Part shown: positions 49,072 to 57,055 of the stretch, in pieces
How the letters are laid out: each line of letters opens with the position of its first letter
How positions within the stretch are numbered: the stretch's first letter is position 1
Origin: Planctomycetota bacterium
Lineage (GTDB): Bacteria; Planctomycetota; UBA1135; GCA-002686595
Assembly (NCBI GenBank): GCA_016220085.1
Contig: JACRIN010000093.1
Location: forward strand, 62,001 to 126,000
DNA: 64,000 nt
Reading direction: 5' to 3'
Notes under the pieces: model-generated
Seen by the model: the letters and a program-made list of their open reading frames with translations, nothing else
What the model was told of the DNA's origin: nothing
Databases searched by the model: none
Translations under genes and position numbers: made by a program

Positions 49072-51633
49072 ATGGCGAAAAAAGTCACGAAGAAGGCCGC
49101 TCCCGACGCAGCGGCTCCGATCAAGGCGAAGGCGAGCCCGAAACCGCGCGCTCCGCGCAAGGCGAAGGCCGACGCGCCGGAGCCCGAGGTCGAGATCGAC
49201 GCGGCGACCGAGGAAGAGGTCAAGGCGACCCGAGCCTCCGGCAAGTCGCTCGTGATCGTCGAGAGCCCCGCGAAGGCGAAGACGATCAACAAGTACCTCG
49301 GCAAGGCGTTCGTCGTGCGCGCCTCGATGGGTCACATCCGCGACCTGCCGAAGGGCAAGTTCGGGATCGACATGGAGCACGGGTTCGAGCCGCAGTACAC
49401 GGCGATCCGCGGCAAGGCGAAGGTGATCGCCGAGCTGAAGCGCATCGCCGGCGCCGCGAAGGCCGTGTACCTCGCACCCGATATGGACCGCGAGGGCGAA
49501 GCGATCGCGTGGCACTTGCGCGAGGCGCTCGAGCTCGACGAGAGCAAGACGTTCCGCGTCGTGTTCAACGAGATCACGAAGAACGCGATCCTCGAAGCGT
49601 TCGAGACGCCCGGCAAGCTCGACATGGACAAGGTCGACGCGCAGCAAGCCCGTCGCGTGCTCGACCGGATCATGGGGTACAAGCTCTCGCCGCTCTTGTG
49701 GAAGAAGGTCGCGAAGGGCCTCTCCGCCGGCCGCGTGCAGTCGGTCGCCGTGCGCTTGATCGTCGAGCGCGAGCGCGAGATCCGCGCGTTCGTCAAGGAG
49801 GAGTACTGGCGCGTCACCGCGTACTTCACGGTCGGCGGCCAGACGTTCCAAGCCGAGCTCAAGCGCATCGGCGAGAAGCGCATCGACAAGAACCTCGACC
49901 AGGCGACGGCGCAGGAGCTCGTCAAGAAGATCGGTCCGAGCCCGCTCGCGCTCTCCGAGCTCGAGGACAAGCCGAAATCGCGTCCGCCGACGCCGCCGTT
50001 CACCACGTCGCAGCTGCAGCAGAAGGCCGCGACGATGCTGCGCTACTCCGCGAAGAAGACGATGATGGTCGCGCAGCGCCTGTACGAAGGCGTCGAGGTC
50101 CCGGGCGAGGGCTCGGTCGGCTTGATCACGTACATGCGTACCGATTCGACGCGCGTCTCCGACGACGCGCTGAAGGAAGTGCGCGAGCTGATCGGCTCGG
50201 AGTTCGGCGCGGCGTACCTGCCCGACAAGCCGAACGTGTTCCGGACCAAGTCGAAGGGCGCGCAGGAGGCGCACGAGGCGATCCGTCCGACCGACGTCAA
50301 GCGCACGCCGGCCGCGCTCCAAGGCGCGCTGACCGAAGAGCAGTACAAGCTCTACAAGCTGATCTGGGACAAGTTCGTCTCCAGCCAGATGAAGCCCGGC
50401 CTCGCGACGATCACCACCGCCGCGTTCACGTTCGGCGACGCGCGCTTCGTCGCGCAGGGCGAGGTCGAGGTGTTCGACGGCTGCACGCGCGTCTTCGGCG
50501 CCGCGGCGGTCCGTCCGCCGACCGCCAAGGAAGCCGAAGAAGGCGGCGAGCACGGGCACCAGGCTCTGCCGAAGTCGCTGAAGGTCGGCGAGCAGTACAC
50601 GCCGAAGAAGATCGACCCGACGCAGCACTGGACGCAACCGCCGCCGCGGTACTCGGAAGCGACGCTGGTCAAGGAGCTCGAGAAGAAGGGCATCGGACGC
50701 CCGTCGACGTACGCGGCGATCATCTCGACGATCCAAGATCGCGGCTACGTGCTCTCGGAGCAGCGCAAGTTCTCCGCGACCGAGCTCGGCGAGATCGTGA
50801 TCGACTTGCTCGTCGCGCACTTCGGCGACGTGATCAACACCGACTTCACGGCTTCGATGGAGCTCAAGCTCGACGAGGTCGAAGGCGGCCGCCGGGTCTG
50901 GCGCGACGTCGTCAAGAACTTCAACGACGTCTTCATGAGCGACCTCGATAAAGCCGAGGACGCGATGAAGAACTGGAAGCGCGAGCCCACGCTCTCGGAC
51001 AAGCTCTGCGACAAGTGCGGCGCGCCGATGGCGGTGCTCTTCAACAAGCGCGGCAAGTTCCTCGGCTGCTCGAAGTACCCCGAGTGCAAGAACACGATGG
51101 GCGTCGACGGTCCGCGGCCCGAGCGCGAAGTCGTCGCGACCGACAAGGTCTGCCAGAAGTGCGGCAAGCCGATGGTGATCCGCACCGGCTCGCGCGGCCG
51201 CTTCATCGCGTGCACCGGCTATCCGAAGTGCAAGAACACCGCGTCGGTCGACGACAAGGGCGAGGTGATCAAGCCGAAGGAGACGGGCATCGCGTGCGAC
51301 AAGTGCAGCTCGCCGATGGTCGTCAAGAGCTCGCGGCGCGGGCCTTTCCTCGCGTGCTCGGCGTATCCGAAGTGCCGCAACGCGAAGCCGCTGCCCGACG
51401 AGCTGCGTGAAGCGCCCAAGGAGACCGGCATCGTCTGCGACAAGTGCGGCAAGCCGATGGTCGAGAAGATGTCGCGCTGGGGCAAGCCGTTCATCGCGTG
51501 CACCGGCTACCCCGAGTGCAAGAACACGAAGAAGACCGGCGAGGAAGCGGAGAAGGAAAAGGCCGAGAAGGCCGCGGAGAGCGCCGAGGAAGCCGAAGCG
51601 GTGGTCGGCGACGACGCCAGCGACGACGTCTGA
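49072..51633 (+). CDS. topA: DNA topoisomerase I (type IA)
   Basis: An 853-residue type IA topoisomerase that relaxes negative supercoils. After a ~60-residue Lys/Ala-rich tail comes the TOPRIM domain (LVIVESPAKAKTI, APDMDREGEAIAWHL), then the catalytic core with GLSAGRVQSVAVRLI and the active-site Tyr at about residue 354 in TYMRTDSTRVS. Four C-terminal zinc ribbons follow (each CxKC-x15-20-C-x5-C: CDKCGAPM, CQKCGKPM, CDKCSSPM, CDKCGKPM), one more than in E. coli TopA. The start MAKKVTKK at 49072 fits the promoter at 48988. Ends in an acidic tail. Confidence 0.96.
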   Translation: MAKKVTKKAAPDAAAPIKAKASPKPRAPRKAKADAPEPEVEIDAATEEEVKATRASGKSLVIVESPAKAKTINKYLGKAFVVRASMGHIRDLPKGKFGIDMEHGFEPQYTAIRGKAKVIAELKRIAGAAKAVYLAPDMDREGEAIAWHLREALELDESKTFRVVFNEITKNAILEAFETPGKLDMDKVDAQQARRVLDRIMGYKLSPLLWKKVAKGLSAGRVQSVAVRLIVEREREIRAFVKEEYWRVTAYFTVGGQTFQAELKRIGEKRIDKNLDQATAQELVKKIGPSPLALSELEDKPKSRPPTPPFTTSQLQQKAATMLRYSAKKTMMVAQRLYEGVEVPGEGSVGLITYMRTDSTRVSDDALKEVRELIGSEFGAAYLPDKPNVFRTKSKGAQEAHEAIRPTDVKRTPAALQGALTEEQYKLYKLIWDKFVSSQMKPGLATITTAAFTFGDARFVAQGEVEVFDGCTRVFGAAAVRPPTAKEAEEGGEHGHQALPKSLKVGEQYTPKKIDPTQHWTQPPPRYSEATLVKELEKKGIGRPSTYAAIISTIQDRGYVLSEQRKFSATELGEIVIDLLVAHFGDVINTDFTASMELKLDEVEGGRRVWRDVVKNFNDVFMSDLDKAEDAMKNWKREPTLSDKLCDKCGAPMAVLFNKRGKFLGCSKYPECKNTMGVDGPRPEREVVATDKVCQKCGKPMVIRTGSRGRFIACTGYPKCKNTASVDDKGEVIKPKETGIACDKCSSPMVVKSSRRGPFLACSAYPKCRNAKPLPDELREAPKETGIVCDKCGKPMVEKMSRWGKPFIACTGYPECKNTKKTGEEAEKEKAEKAAESAEEAEAVVGDDASDDV

Positions 51634-52180
51634 CGGCGCGCCGGCGCTGTTCGTCGCTTCGAGCCGCGTCGAACGCGCCGGTTCGAGACGGACCGCGCTC
51701 GGCTGCACCTGGTCGCACCCGGTTGCGCGGGTGCGGCTGCTCGCGCTCGAACTCGCTCGTCCGGCGCGGAACCGCCGTCGGAAACGCACTTTGCGCGCGA
51801 TTCGCGACCGAGCACCGCGCCCGCGCCGTCCGTCCGTCGAAAAAGGTCACCCGCTCGGCTTCGCGCGGTTCGGCGCACCTTCGTCGTGTTCGGAGCATCG
51901 TGCTCGGCGGTCCTGCAGGCCGCTCCCCGCCGCGACGGCTCCGCGGGCGCCCTCGCCACGGACGCTTCGCGTTCCATCGCGGGGCCACATACCGCCGCTC
52001 TCTCGCGCTCCTCGTCTCGCCTTCGAGCGCTGTCCCTCGGCGATGGACTTCTTTCAGCCGGCTGCGAACCCTGCAGCGTCTCGACCACCGCGGGGCTCGG
52101 GCGTAGGATGCCGCGCCCTTTCGCTCGCCCAAACCCCTAACCCAGCCGGTCACGCCAGCCCGCGCGCGCCCCTTCGCTCC
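51634..52180. other. Intergenic region of 547 bp with no gene recognised
   Basis: Between topA and the dehydrogenase gene I found no plausible coding region on either strand, no tRNA and no strong promoter. Short open frames exist but lack a ribosome site and show no protein-like composition. The dehydrogenase promoter presumably lies near its end. Confidence 0.5.
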
Positions 52181-53248
52181 ATGGAAATCTCCGAGATCCA
52201 AGTCAACGGGTACGAGAAGGTCGTTCGTTGCCGCGACGAGGAAAGCGGTCTGCACGCGTTGATCGCGGTGCACGACACCACGTTGGGTCCGGCGCTCGGC
52301 GGCATGCGCATGCTCCCGTACGCGTCGGAGGACGAGGCGCTGTTCGACGTGCTCCGCCTCGCGAAAGGGATGACGTACAAATCGGCGGTCGCCGAGACCG
52401 GCCTCGGCGGCGGCAAGTCGGTGATCATCGGCGACCCGAAGACGAAGAGCAAAGCGCTCTTCCACGCGATGGGGCGCTTCATCGACTCGGTGAAGGGCCG
52501 CTACATCACCGCCGAGGACATGAACATCGGCATCGCCGATCTCGAGATCGTCGCGGAGACCACCAAGCACGTCACCGGTCTCTCGCGCGACAAGGGCAGC
52601 TCCGGCAACCCGAGCCCGTACACCGCGCGCGGCTGTCTCGTCGGTCTGCGCGCGACGCTCGAGGAAGCCTTCGGCAGCCCGAGCTTCAAGGGCCGTCGCT
52701 TCCTGATCCAAGGCGTCGGCGCGGTCGGTGGCCGCCTCGCGGAGATGCTGAAGGAAGAGGGCGCGGAGGTGATCATCTGCGACATCAACGACGCGCGCGT
52801 CGCGGAGTTCTCGAAGAAGTTCGGCTTCAAGGCGGTGCCGGACGCGACGCACCTCGACGTCGAGTGCGACGTGTACTCGCCGTGTGCGCGCGGTGCGACG
52901 CTCAACGACCAGACGCTGCCGAAGCTCAAGTGCAAGGCGATCGGCGGCGCGGCGAACAACCAGTTGCGCGAGCCCTACCACGCCGACCGCTTGAAGGAGC
53001 GCGGGATCCTCTACGCGCCCGACTACGTGATCAACGCGGGCGGCATCGTCAACGTCTCGATCGAGCTCCTGCCCGGCGGCTACGACGAGAAGAAGTCGCT
53101 CGCGAAGGTCGATCGCGTCTACGACAACCTGAAGCGCGTGTACCAGATCGCGAAGGCCGAAAAGATCTCGACGCGCGCGGCGGCGGAGAAGCTCGCGGAA
53201 GAGCGTCTTGCCGCGGGCAAGAAGGCGAAGGCCGGCGTTCGCGCCTGA
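52181..53248 (+). CDS. Leucine/phenylalanine/valine dehydrogenase
   Basis: A 355-residue NAD-dependent amino acid dehydrogenase of the Glu/Leu/Phe/Val family. The active-site lysines are at Lys67 (LAKGMTYKSAVAETGLGGGKS) and Lys79, as in Bacillus leucine dehydrogenase (Lys68 and Lys80). TAEDMNIGIADLEIVAE, the Rossmann motif IQGVGAVGGRLAEML with CDIND, and GGAANNQL are typical. It converts branched-chain or aromatic amino acids to 2-oxo acids; which amino acid is preferred cannot be read. A tail KKAKAGVRA ends the protein. The anchored protein gene starts 23 bp later. Confidence 0.92.
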   Translation: MEISEIQVNGYEKVVRCRDEESGLHALIAVHDTTLGPALGGMRMLPYASEDEALFDVLRLAKGMTYKSAVAETGLGGGKSVIIGDPKTKSKALFHAMGRFIDSVKGRYITAEDMNIGIADLEIVAETTKHVTGLSRDKGSSGNPSPYTARGCLVGLRATLEEAFGSPSFKGRRFLIQGVGAVGGRLAEMLKEEGAEVIICDINDARVAEFSKKFGFKAVPDATHLDVECDVYSPCARGATLNDQTLPKLKCKAIGGAANNQLREPYHADRLKERGILYAPDYVINAGGIVNVSIELLPGGYDEKKSLAKVDRVYDNLKRVYQIAKAEKISTRAAAEKLAEERLAAGKKAKAGVRA

Positions 53249-53270
53249 ACCGGCGCTCGCGAGGATCGCG

Positions 53271-53996
53271 ATGCGGGCACGCGTGCTGGTCCTGCTCGCG
53301 TGTCTGTTCCTCGGCGGCGTGCCGGCGGTCGTGTTCTTCACGATCACGCGCACCGCCGCGCGCGACGGCGCGTGGAGCGGCGCGCAACCCGGCGGCGTCG
53401 TGCGCGGCGTGGTGCGCGACACTGCCGGGCGGACGCTCGCCGGAGCCCTCGTCGAGATCCGCGCCGGCCATTGGGCGCCGAAGAGCAAGACGTCCGGCCG
53501 GCGCGTGCAAGCGAGCGAGGACCTCGCGTTCGACGAGACGCACACGGTGCGTGTCGAGACCGGGCCCGATGGTCTGTACGAGGTCGCGGTCGATCCGGTC
53601 GAGGGCGTGTACGTGCTCTGCGCATCGCTCGCCGAGCACGAGTCGTCCGAGCGCTTCTTCTCGTTCCTCGACGCCGAGCGAACGGTGCTCGCCGTTCCGC
53701 CGCCGGTCAACTTCGCACTTCCGCGCTCGGTGCGTTTGGTGGTCGAGCTCGAGCTGAAGAGCGGCGGCGGCGGAGAACTGCGCGGCGGCTACCAACTCGA
53801 GCACCGCGGCACGCGTTGGTGGGGGCTCGGCACGACGACGCGCATCTGGACCGGCAGCTTCGACGGCGGCGCGTTCACGGTCGATCGGTTGGTGCCGGGC
53901 GAAGCGCACCTGTCGATCTCGACGCTCGACGGTCGGCGCTTCGAAAGCGATGTCGAGCTCGCGGTCGGCACGCTGACGTTGCGCGCGCGCCTGTGA
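53271..53996 (+). CDS. Membrane-anchored carboxypeptidase-regulatory-like protein, paralog 1
   Basis: A 241-residue protein with an N-terminal membrane anchor (VLVLLACLFLGGVPAVVFFTI) and a strong ribosome site GAGGA. The outer part opens with GAQPGGVVRGVVRDTAGRTLAGALVEI, a carboxypeptidase-regulatory-like (transthyretin-like beta-sandwich) pattern, then more beta-strands. No catalytic residues are seen; such domains bind proteins or glycans. A paralog with the same GAQPGGV opening follows at 54046. Possibly co-transcribed with the dehydrogenase, but no functional link is evident. Confidence 0.75.
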   Translation: MRARVLVLLACLFLGGVPAVVFFTITRTAARDGAWSGAQPGGVVRGVVRDTAGRTLAGALVEIRAGHWAPKSKTSGRRVQASEDLAFDETHTVRVETGPDGLYEVAVDPVEGVYVLCASLAEHESSERFFSFLDAERTVLAVPPPVNFALPRSVRLVVELELKSGGGGELRGGYQLEHRGTRWWGLGTTTRIWTGSFDGGAFTVDRLVPGEAHLSISTLDGRRFESDVELAVGTLTLRARL

Positions 53997-54045
53997 GCTC
54001 GATTCGATTGCATCACGCGCGCCGAAGCGTTGTGATCGTCGCGCG

Positions 54046-54756
54046 ATGAGCGGCCGATCGATCGTCATCCTGCTCGGCGTGATCTTCATCGGCACGCCGC
54101 TCGTGCTGATCTGGCTGTTCGTGCGAGCGCCGGCGATCGACCGCGTCACCGTCGGCGCGCAACCGGGCGGAGTCGCGCGCGGCATCGTTCGCGACGCGCG
54201 CGGCGAGCCGGCGGCGGGCGCGACGATCGAAGCGTTCCTCGCGCAGCCGATCGGCGGCGAGCGCGAGCTCGAAAACGATGTCGAGCGCCCGCCCGAACTC
54301 GCGCGCCGGCCGTGCGCCGAGACGATCGCGGGCGCGGACGGCACGTTCGAACTCGCGTTGCCCGCGGGCGACGGCTTCTACGTGCTCGGCGCGCGCACGC
54401 CGACGACGGTGCGCGCGGAGCGTTGGCTTTCGTTGCTCGATCCGCCGCGCTCGGAGCCGCTCGCGTTCGAGCTGCGCAGCGGCGCGCGCGTGATCGTCGT
54501 GCTGCGGAACGCGGGCGACGTCCCGCAGGGGCTCTACGACCTCTCGGTCGTGATCCAGAGCGGCTTGATGCGGATGAAGGAAGCGCTGCCGTCGACCTCG
54601 CGCGGCACGTTCCGCGGCACGGAGTTCTCGATCGAGAGCCTCCCGGTTTGCCCGGTGCGCCTCGCGCTCGACCTCCCGGGCGGCGTGCACGTCGAGCGCG
54701 AGCTCGTCCTCGCGTTCGGCGAGAACCGAGTGACGATCGACGTCGCCGCCCGCTGA
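54046..54756 (+). CDS. Membrane-anchored carboxypeptidase-regulatory-like protein, paralog 2
   Basis: A 236-residue protein with an N-terminal membrane segment (SIVILLGVIFIGTPLVLIWLFV) followed by VGAQPGGVARGIVRDARGEPAAGATIEAF, the same pattern as the upstream protein, and a beta-rich remainder ending in FGENRVTIDVAAR. The two genes lie 49 bp apart and probably arose by tandem duplication and strong divergence. Function unknown; the predicted location is the outer face of the inner membrane. Confidence 0.75.
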   Translation: MSGRSIVILLGVIFIGTPLVLIWLFVRAPAIDRVTVGAQPGGVARGIVRDARGEPAAGATIEAFLAQPIGGERELENDVERPPELARRPCAETIAGADGTFELALPAGDGFYVLGARTPTTVRAERWLSLLDPPRSEPLAFELRSGARVIVVLRNAGDVPQGLYDLSVVIQSGLMRMKEALPSTSRGTFRGTEFSIESLPVCPVRLALDLPGGVHVERELVLAFGENRVTIDVAAR

Positions 54757-54777
54757 CGCGCGGCTCGCCGCGGACGG

Positions 54778-55332
54778 TCAGTCGTCGTTGGTCGCCCGCG
54801 CGCCGCGCGCGAACGCGTGCGTGAAGCCGCGCGCGAGCACGACGACCTGCGCGGTGAGCGACGCGCTCATCAGCACCGCGAAGAACGTCCACACCGCCGC
54901 CAGCCTGGAGAGCTCGAGCCACGGCATCGGTGTGAAGTCGACCGGCCGAAGTTCGTCGGCGAACACGATCGGCGCCACGACGAGGCTCCCGCTCCCGAAG
55001 CCGAGCGGCAGTCCACCGACGAAGCCGACCACGCCGGTGGCGAGCGCGAGCCACCGTCGCCGTCCGAGCCACGCATTCGGCAAGAACCCGCCGAACGTCG
55101 CAAAGCTCCAGAACGCGCCCAGCGCGAGCGCAGCGAGCCACGTCGCGTTCCCCGCGTCCGTCCCGAACTCGCGGGCGAACGCGAGCCGCGCGTACACCGC
55201 CGAGATCGCGATCACCGCGTTCGTGCCGGCGGCGACGGCCAGCGCGCGATCGAGCCACCACGCTCGCGTGCCGACGACGAAGCGCAGCACCGAAGAAGCG
55301 CGAGGCGCGAACGTGGCCGGCAGGGTGGTCAT
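54778..55332 (-). CDS. Membrane protein, unknown function
   Basis: A 184-residue protein with four predicted membrane segments (ALAVAAGTNAVIAISAVYARL, a segment ATWLAALALGAFWSFATFG, RRRWLALATGVVGFVGGLPLGF, LAAVWTFFAVLMSASLTAQVVVLA) and an acidic C-terminus ATNDD. The start at 55332 gives MTTLPATF. No family recognised. It ends 22 bp from the convergent paralog gene and may share a transcript with the protein kinase gene upstream (186 bp away). Confidence 0.65.
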   Translation of the reverse strand: MTTLPATFAPRASSVLRFVVGTRAWWLDRALAVAAGTNAVIAISAVYARLAFAREFGTDAGNATWLAALALGAFWSFATFGGFLPNAWLGRRRWLALATGVVGFVGGLPLGFGSGSLVVAPIVFADELRPVDFTPMPWLELSRLAAVWTFFAVLMSASLTAQVVVLARGFTHAFARGARATNDD

Positions 55333-55517
55333 CAGAGCGGCGCGCGCGGCGAAGACGCGCGGGCTCGAAGTTGCCCGCGGCGCGCGACCGAACACGAGTC
55401 TGCCATGGAACGCCGACCGCGGCGAGTCGCGGCGCGCGCGTGAAGCTCCGGGCCCGAAAACACGCGAGGCGAGCTGTTTCGAACTCGCCGCGCGCCTCTC
55501 TGGGTCCGATCCTGGGG

Positions 55518-56444
55518 TCATTCCTTGCGCAGGAAGTCGACCAGGTCCTTCTCGAGTTCCGGGAGCCCGTAGTCGTTGACGGTCAGGCAGCGGTAGATCA
55601 TCCGAGCGAGCGGCTCGGGCGTGTTCGGGTTCAGATCCTTGGGCGGCGGATAGCTGAGGAAGTAGGAGAGCGACAACCGCTCGACCTCGCCGCCTTGCTC
55701 GCGGCCTGCGTAGTTCCACGGCACTTCGTCGAACGGCAGCACGCCGGTCAGGATCTCGTAGAGCATGATGCCGATGCCCATCACGTCCGCTTTCGCGTCG
55801 CGCAAGAGCAGCGGGTTGTAGTGCGGCGTCGTCGTGATCACGCCGCGCTCGTGCGCGCGCATCGCGGGATCGACGAGCACGACCGAGCCGGACGGCTTGA
55901 CGATGATGTTCTCGGGCTTGAGGTCGCCGTGGTACGCGAGCTCGCCGGCGCGTTGCATCTTCTGCAGCGCGCGCACGATCGTCAGGAACCAGTTGAGGCG
56001 GATCCCTTCGAGCGCCCGGATCTTCTCGCGCAGCGTCTTGCCGCGGACGTAGTCGAGCGCGACGACCGTGCGGCCGTCGTGCTTGAACACTTCGCGCACG
56101 CCGACGAGGTTCGGGTGGCGCGCGCTCGCGAGCAGCTCGCCTTCCGCGCGCACCATGAAGTCGATCTCGTGTGCGTCGAGGAAGTCGACCTTCGCGCCCT
56201 CCTTGCGGAAGAACACGGCCTCGGCGGGCGTCTCGTCGGGGCTGATCCCCTCGGGTTTGCGCTCGTTGGTGATCTCGAGGAAGCGCGTGACGTAGCGACC
56301 GCCGCCGGCGACGTCGCCGATCTTCAGCGCGACCTTCTCGCCGCGGGAATCTTCGGCGAGATAGACGAGCGCGAAACCACCGCGCGCGATGAACTCCTGG
56401 ACCGTGTAGGTGCCGAGGCGTTCGCCTGCTTCGAGCTTGATCAT
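55518..56444 (-). CDS. Hanks-type Ser/Thr protein kinase with non-canonical motifs
   Basis: A 308-residue stand-alone kinase domain with no membrane segment. The Gly loop is IARGGFALVY and the ATP-binding Lys is Lys41 (VALKIG). A long insert (residues ~45-95) separates it from the alpha-C region. The catalytic loop reads YHGDLKPEN (HGD for HRD, Asp174 kept), and the DFG motif is DPA at 192-194. The metal- and base-binding Asp residues are thus kept but the flanking motifs differ, so activity is likely yet atypical. Substrate unknown. Transcribed alone on the minus strand. Confidence 0.83.
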   Translation of the reverse strand: MIKLEAGERLGTYTVQEFIARGGFALVYLAEDSRGEKVALKIGDVAGGGRYVTRFLEITNERKPEGISPDETPAEAVFFRKEGAKVDFLDAHEIDFMVRAEGELLASARHPNLVGVREVFKHDGRTVVALDYVRGKTLREKIRALEGIRLNWFLTIVRALQKMQRAGELAYHGDLKPENIIVKPSGSVVLVDPAMRAHERGVITTTPHYNPLLLRDAKADVMGIGIMLYEILTGVLPFDEVPWNYAGREQGGEVERLSLSYFLSYPPPKDLNPNTPEPLARMIYRCLTVNDYGLPELEKDLVDFLRKE

Positions 56445-56629
56445 GAGGACGACCTGCAGAGAGGAGAGCGGGAGGACTTCGGGAGCGCCTGCCGCTCCGT
56501 GGCCTCCTTCGGCCGCCTCTGCGGATCAACTTCAATGACAGTCGTGCACTGCTCGCGGATGGGTTTTTTCCCGCGCGCGGGCCGAGCTCCAATCAGGGCG
56601 CAAACAGCCCTCAAGTCGCCGTTTCGGCG

Positions 56630-57055
56630 CTACTTTCGCGCGGAGGCGGGCACGACGCGCAGCGCATCGAGGGGCACTTCCACGAGCTCGCAGTCGACGC
56701 CACCGCCGAGGATCTTGCGCGCGCCCTCGAGCACGGTGCCCGAACCGACCAGGCGAGCCTCGCGCTGGTGTGGGCTGAACTTCCATGCGCGGCCGAGGCC
56801 GTCGAGCGAGCCGAGCTCCTGCTGGAAGGTATTTCGCACGCTGAAGTAGTGCGTCGACGGATCGTCGGGCGCGAGCGGATCCGCGTAGAGCAAGATCGCG
56901 CCGATGCGCTTGCCGCCGTCGATGACGTTCCAAGCGCGCTGAGGCAGCAGCTTTTCGATCTGGTGCAACGCGGAGCCCGCCGGTTCCTCGGTGGTCTCCG
57001 TGCGGCACGCCGAGAGTAGGACGAGCGAAGTCAGGGCGAGAGTGAGGAGCTTCAT
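56630..57055 (-). CDS. Lipoprotein, unknown function, coupled to the YfhO gene
   Basis: A 141-residue lipoprotein (MKLLTLALTSLVLLSACRTE, Cys17 as lipidation site). The mature part contains WNVIDGGKRIGAILLYADPL, STHYFSVRNTFQQELGSLDGLGRAWKFSPH, and a C-terminal VDCELVEVPLDALRVV. It is beta-rich and of unrecognised family. The ATG overlaps the stop of the YfhO gene upstream (ATGA), so the two are translationally coupled and may act together at the envelope. Confidence 0.75.
   Translation of the reverse strand: MKLLTLALTSLVLLSACRTETTEEPAGSALHQIEKLLPQRAWNVIDGGKRIGAILLYADPLAPDDPSTHYFSVRNTFQQELGSLDGLGRAWKFSPHQREARLVGSGTVLEGARKILGGGVDCELVEVPLDALRVVPASARK

Noticed and set aside
51634-52180. Small genes in the topA-dehydrogenase gap
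   Set aside because: Open frames exist but have no start signals and show Arg/Ser/Ala bias typical of noncoding GC-rich sequence.
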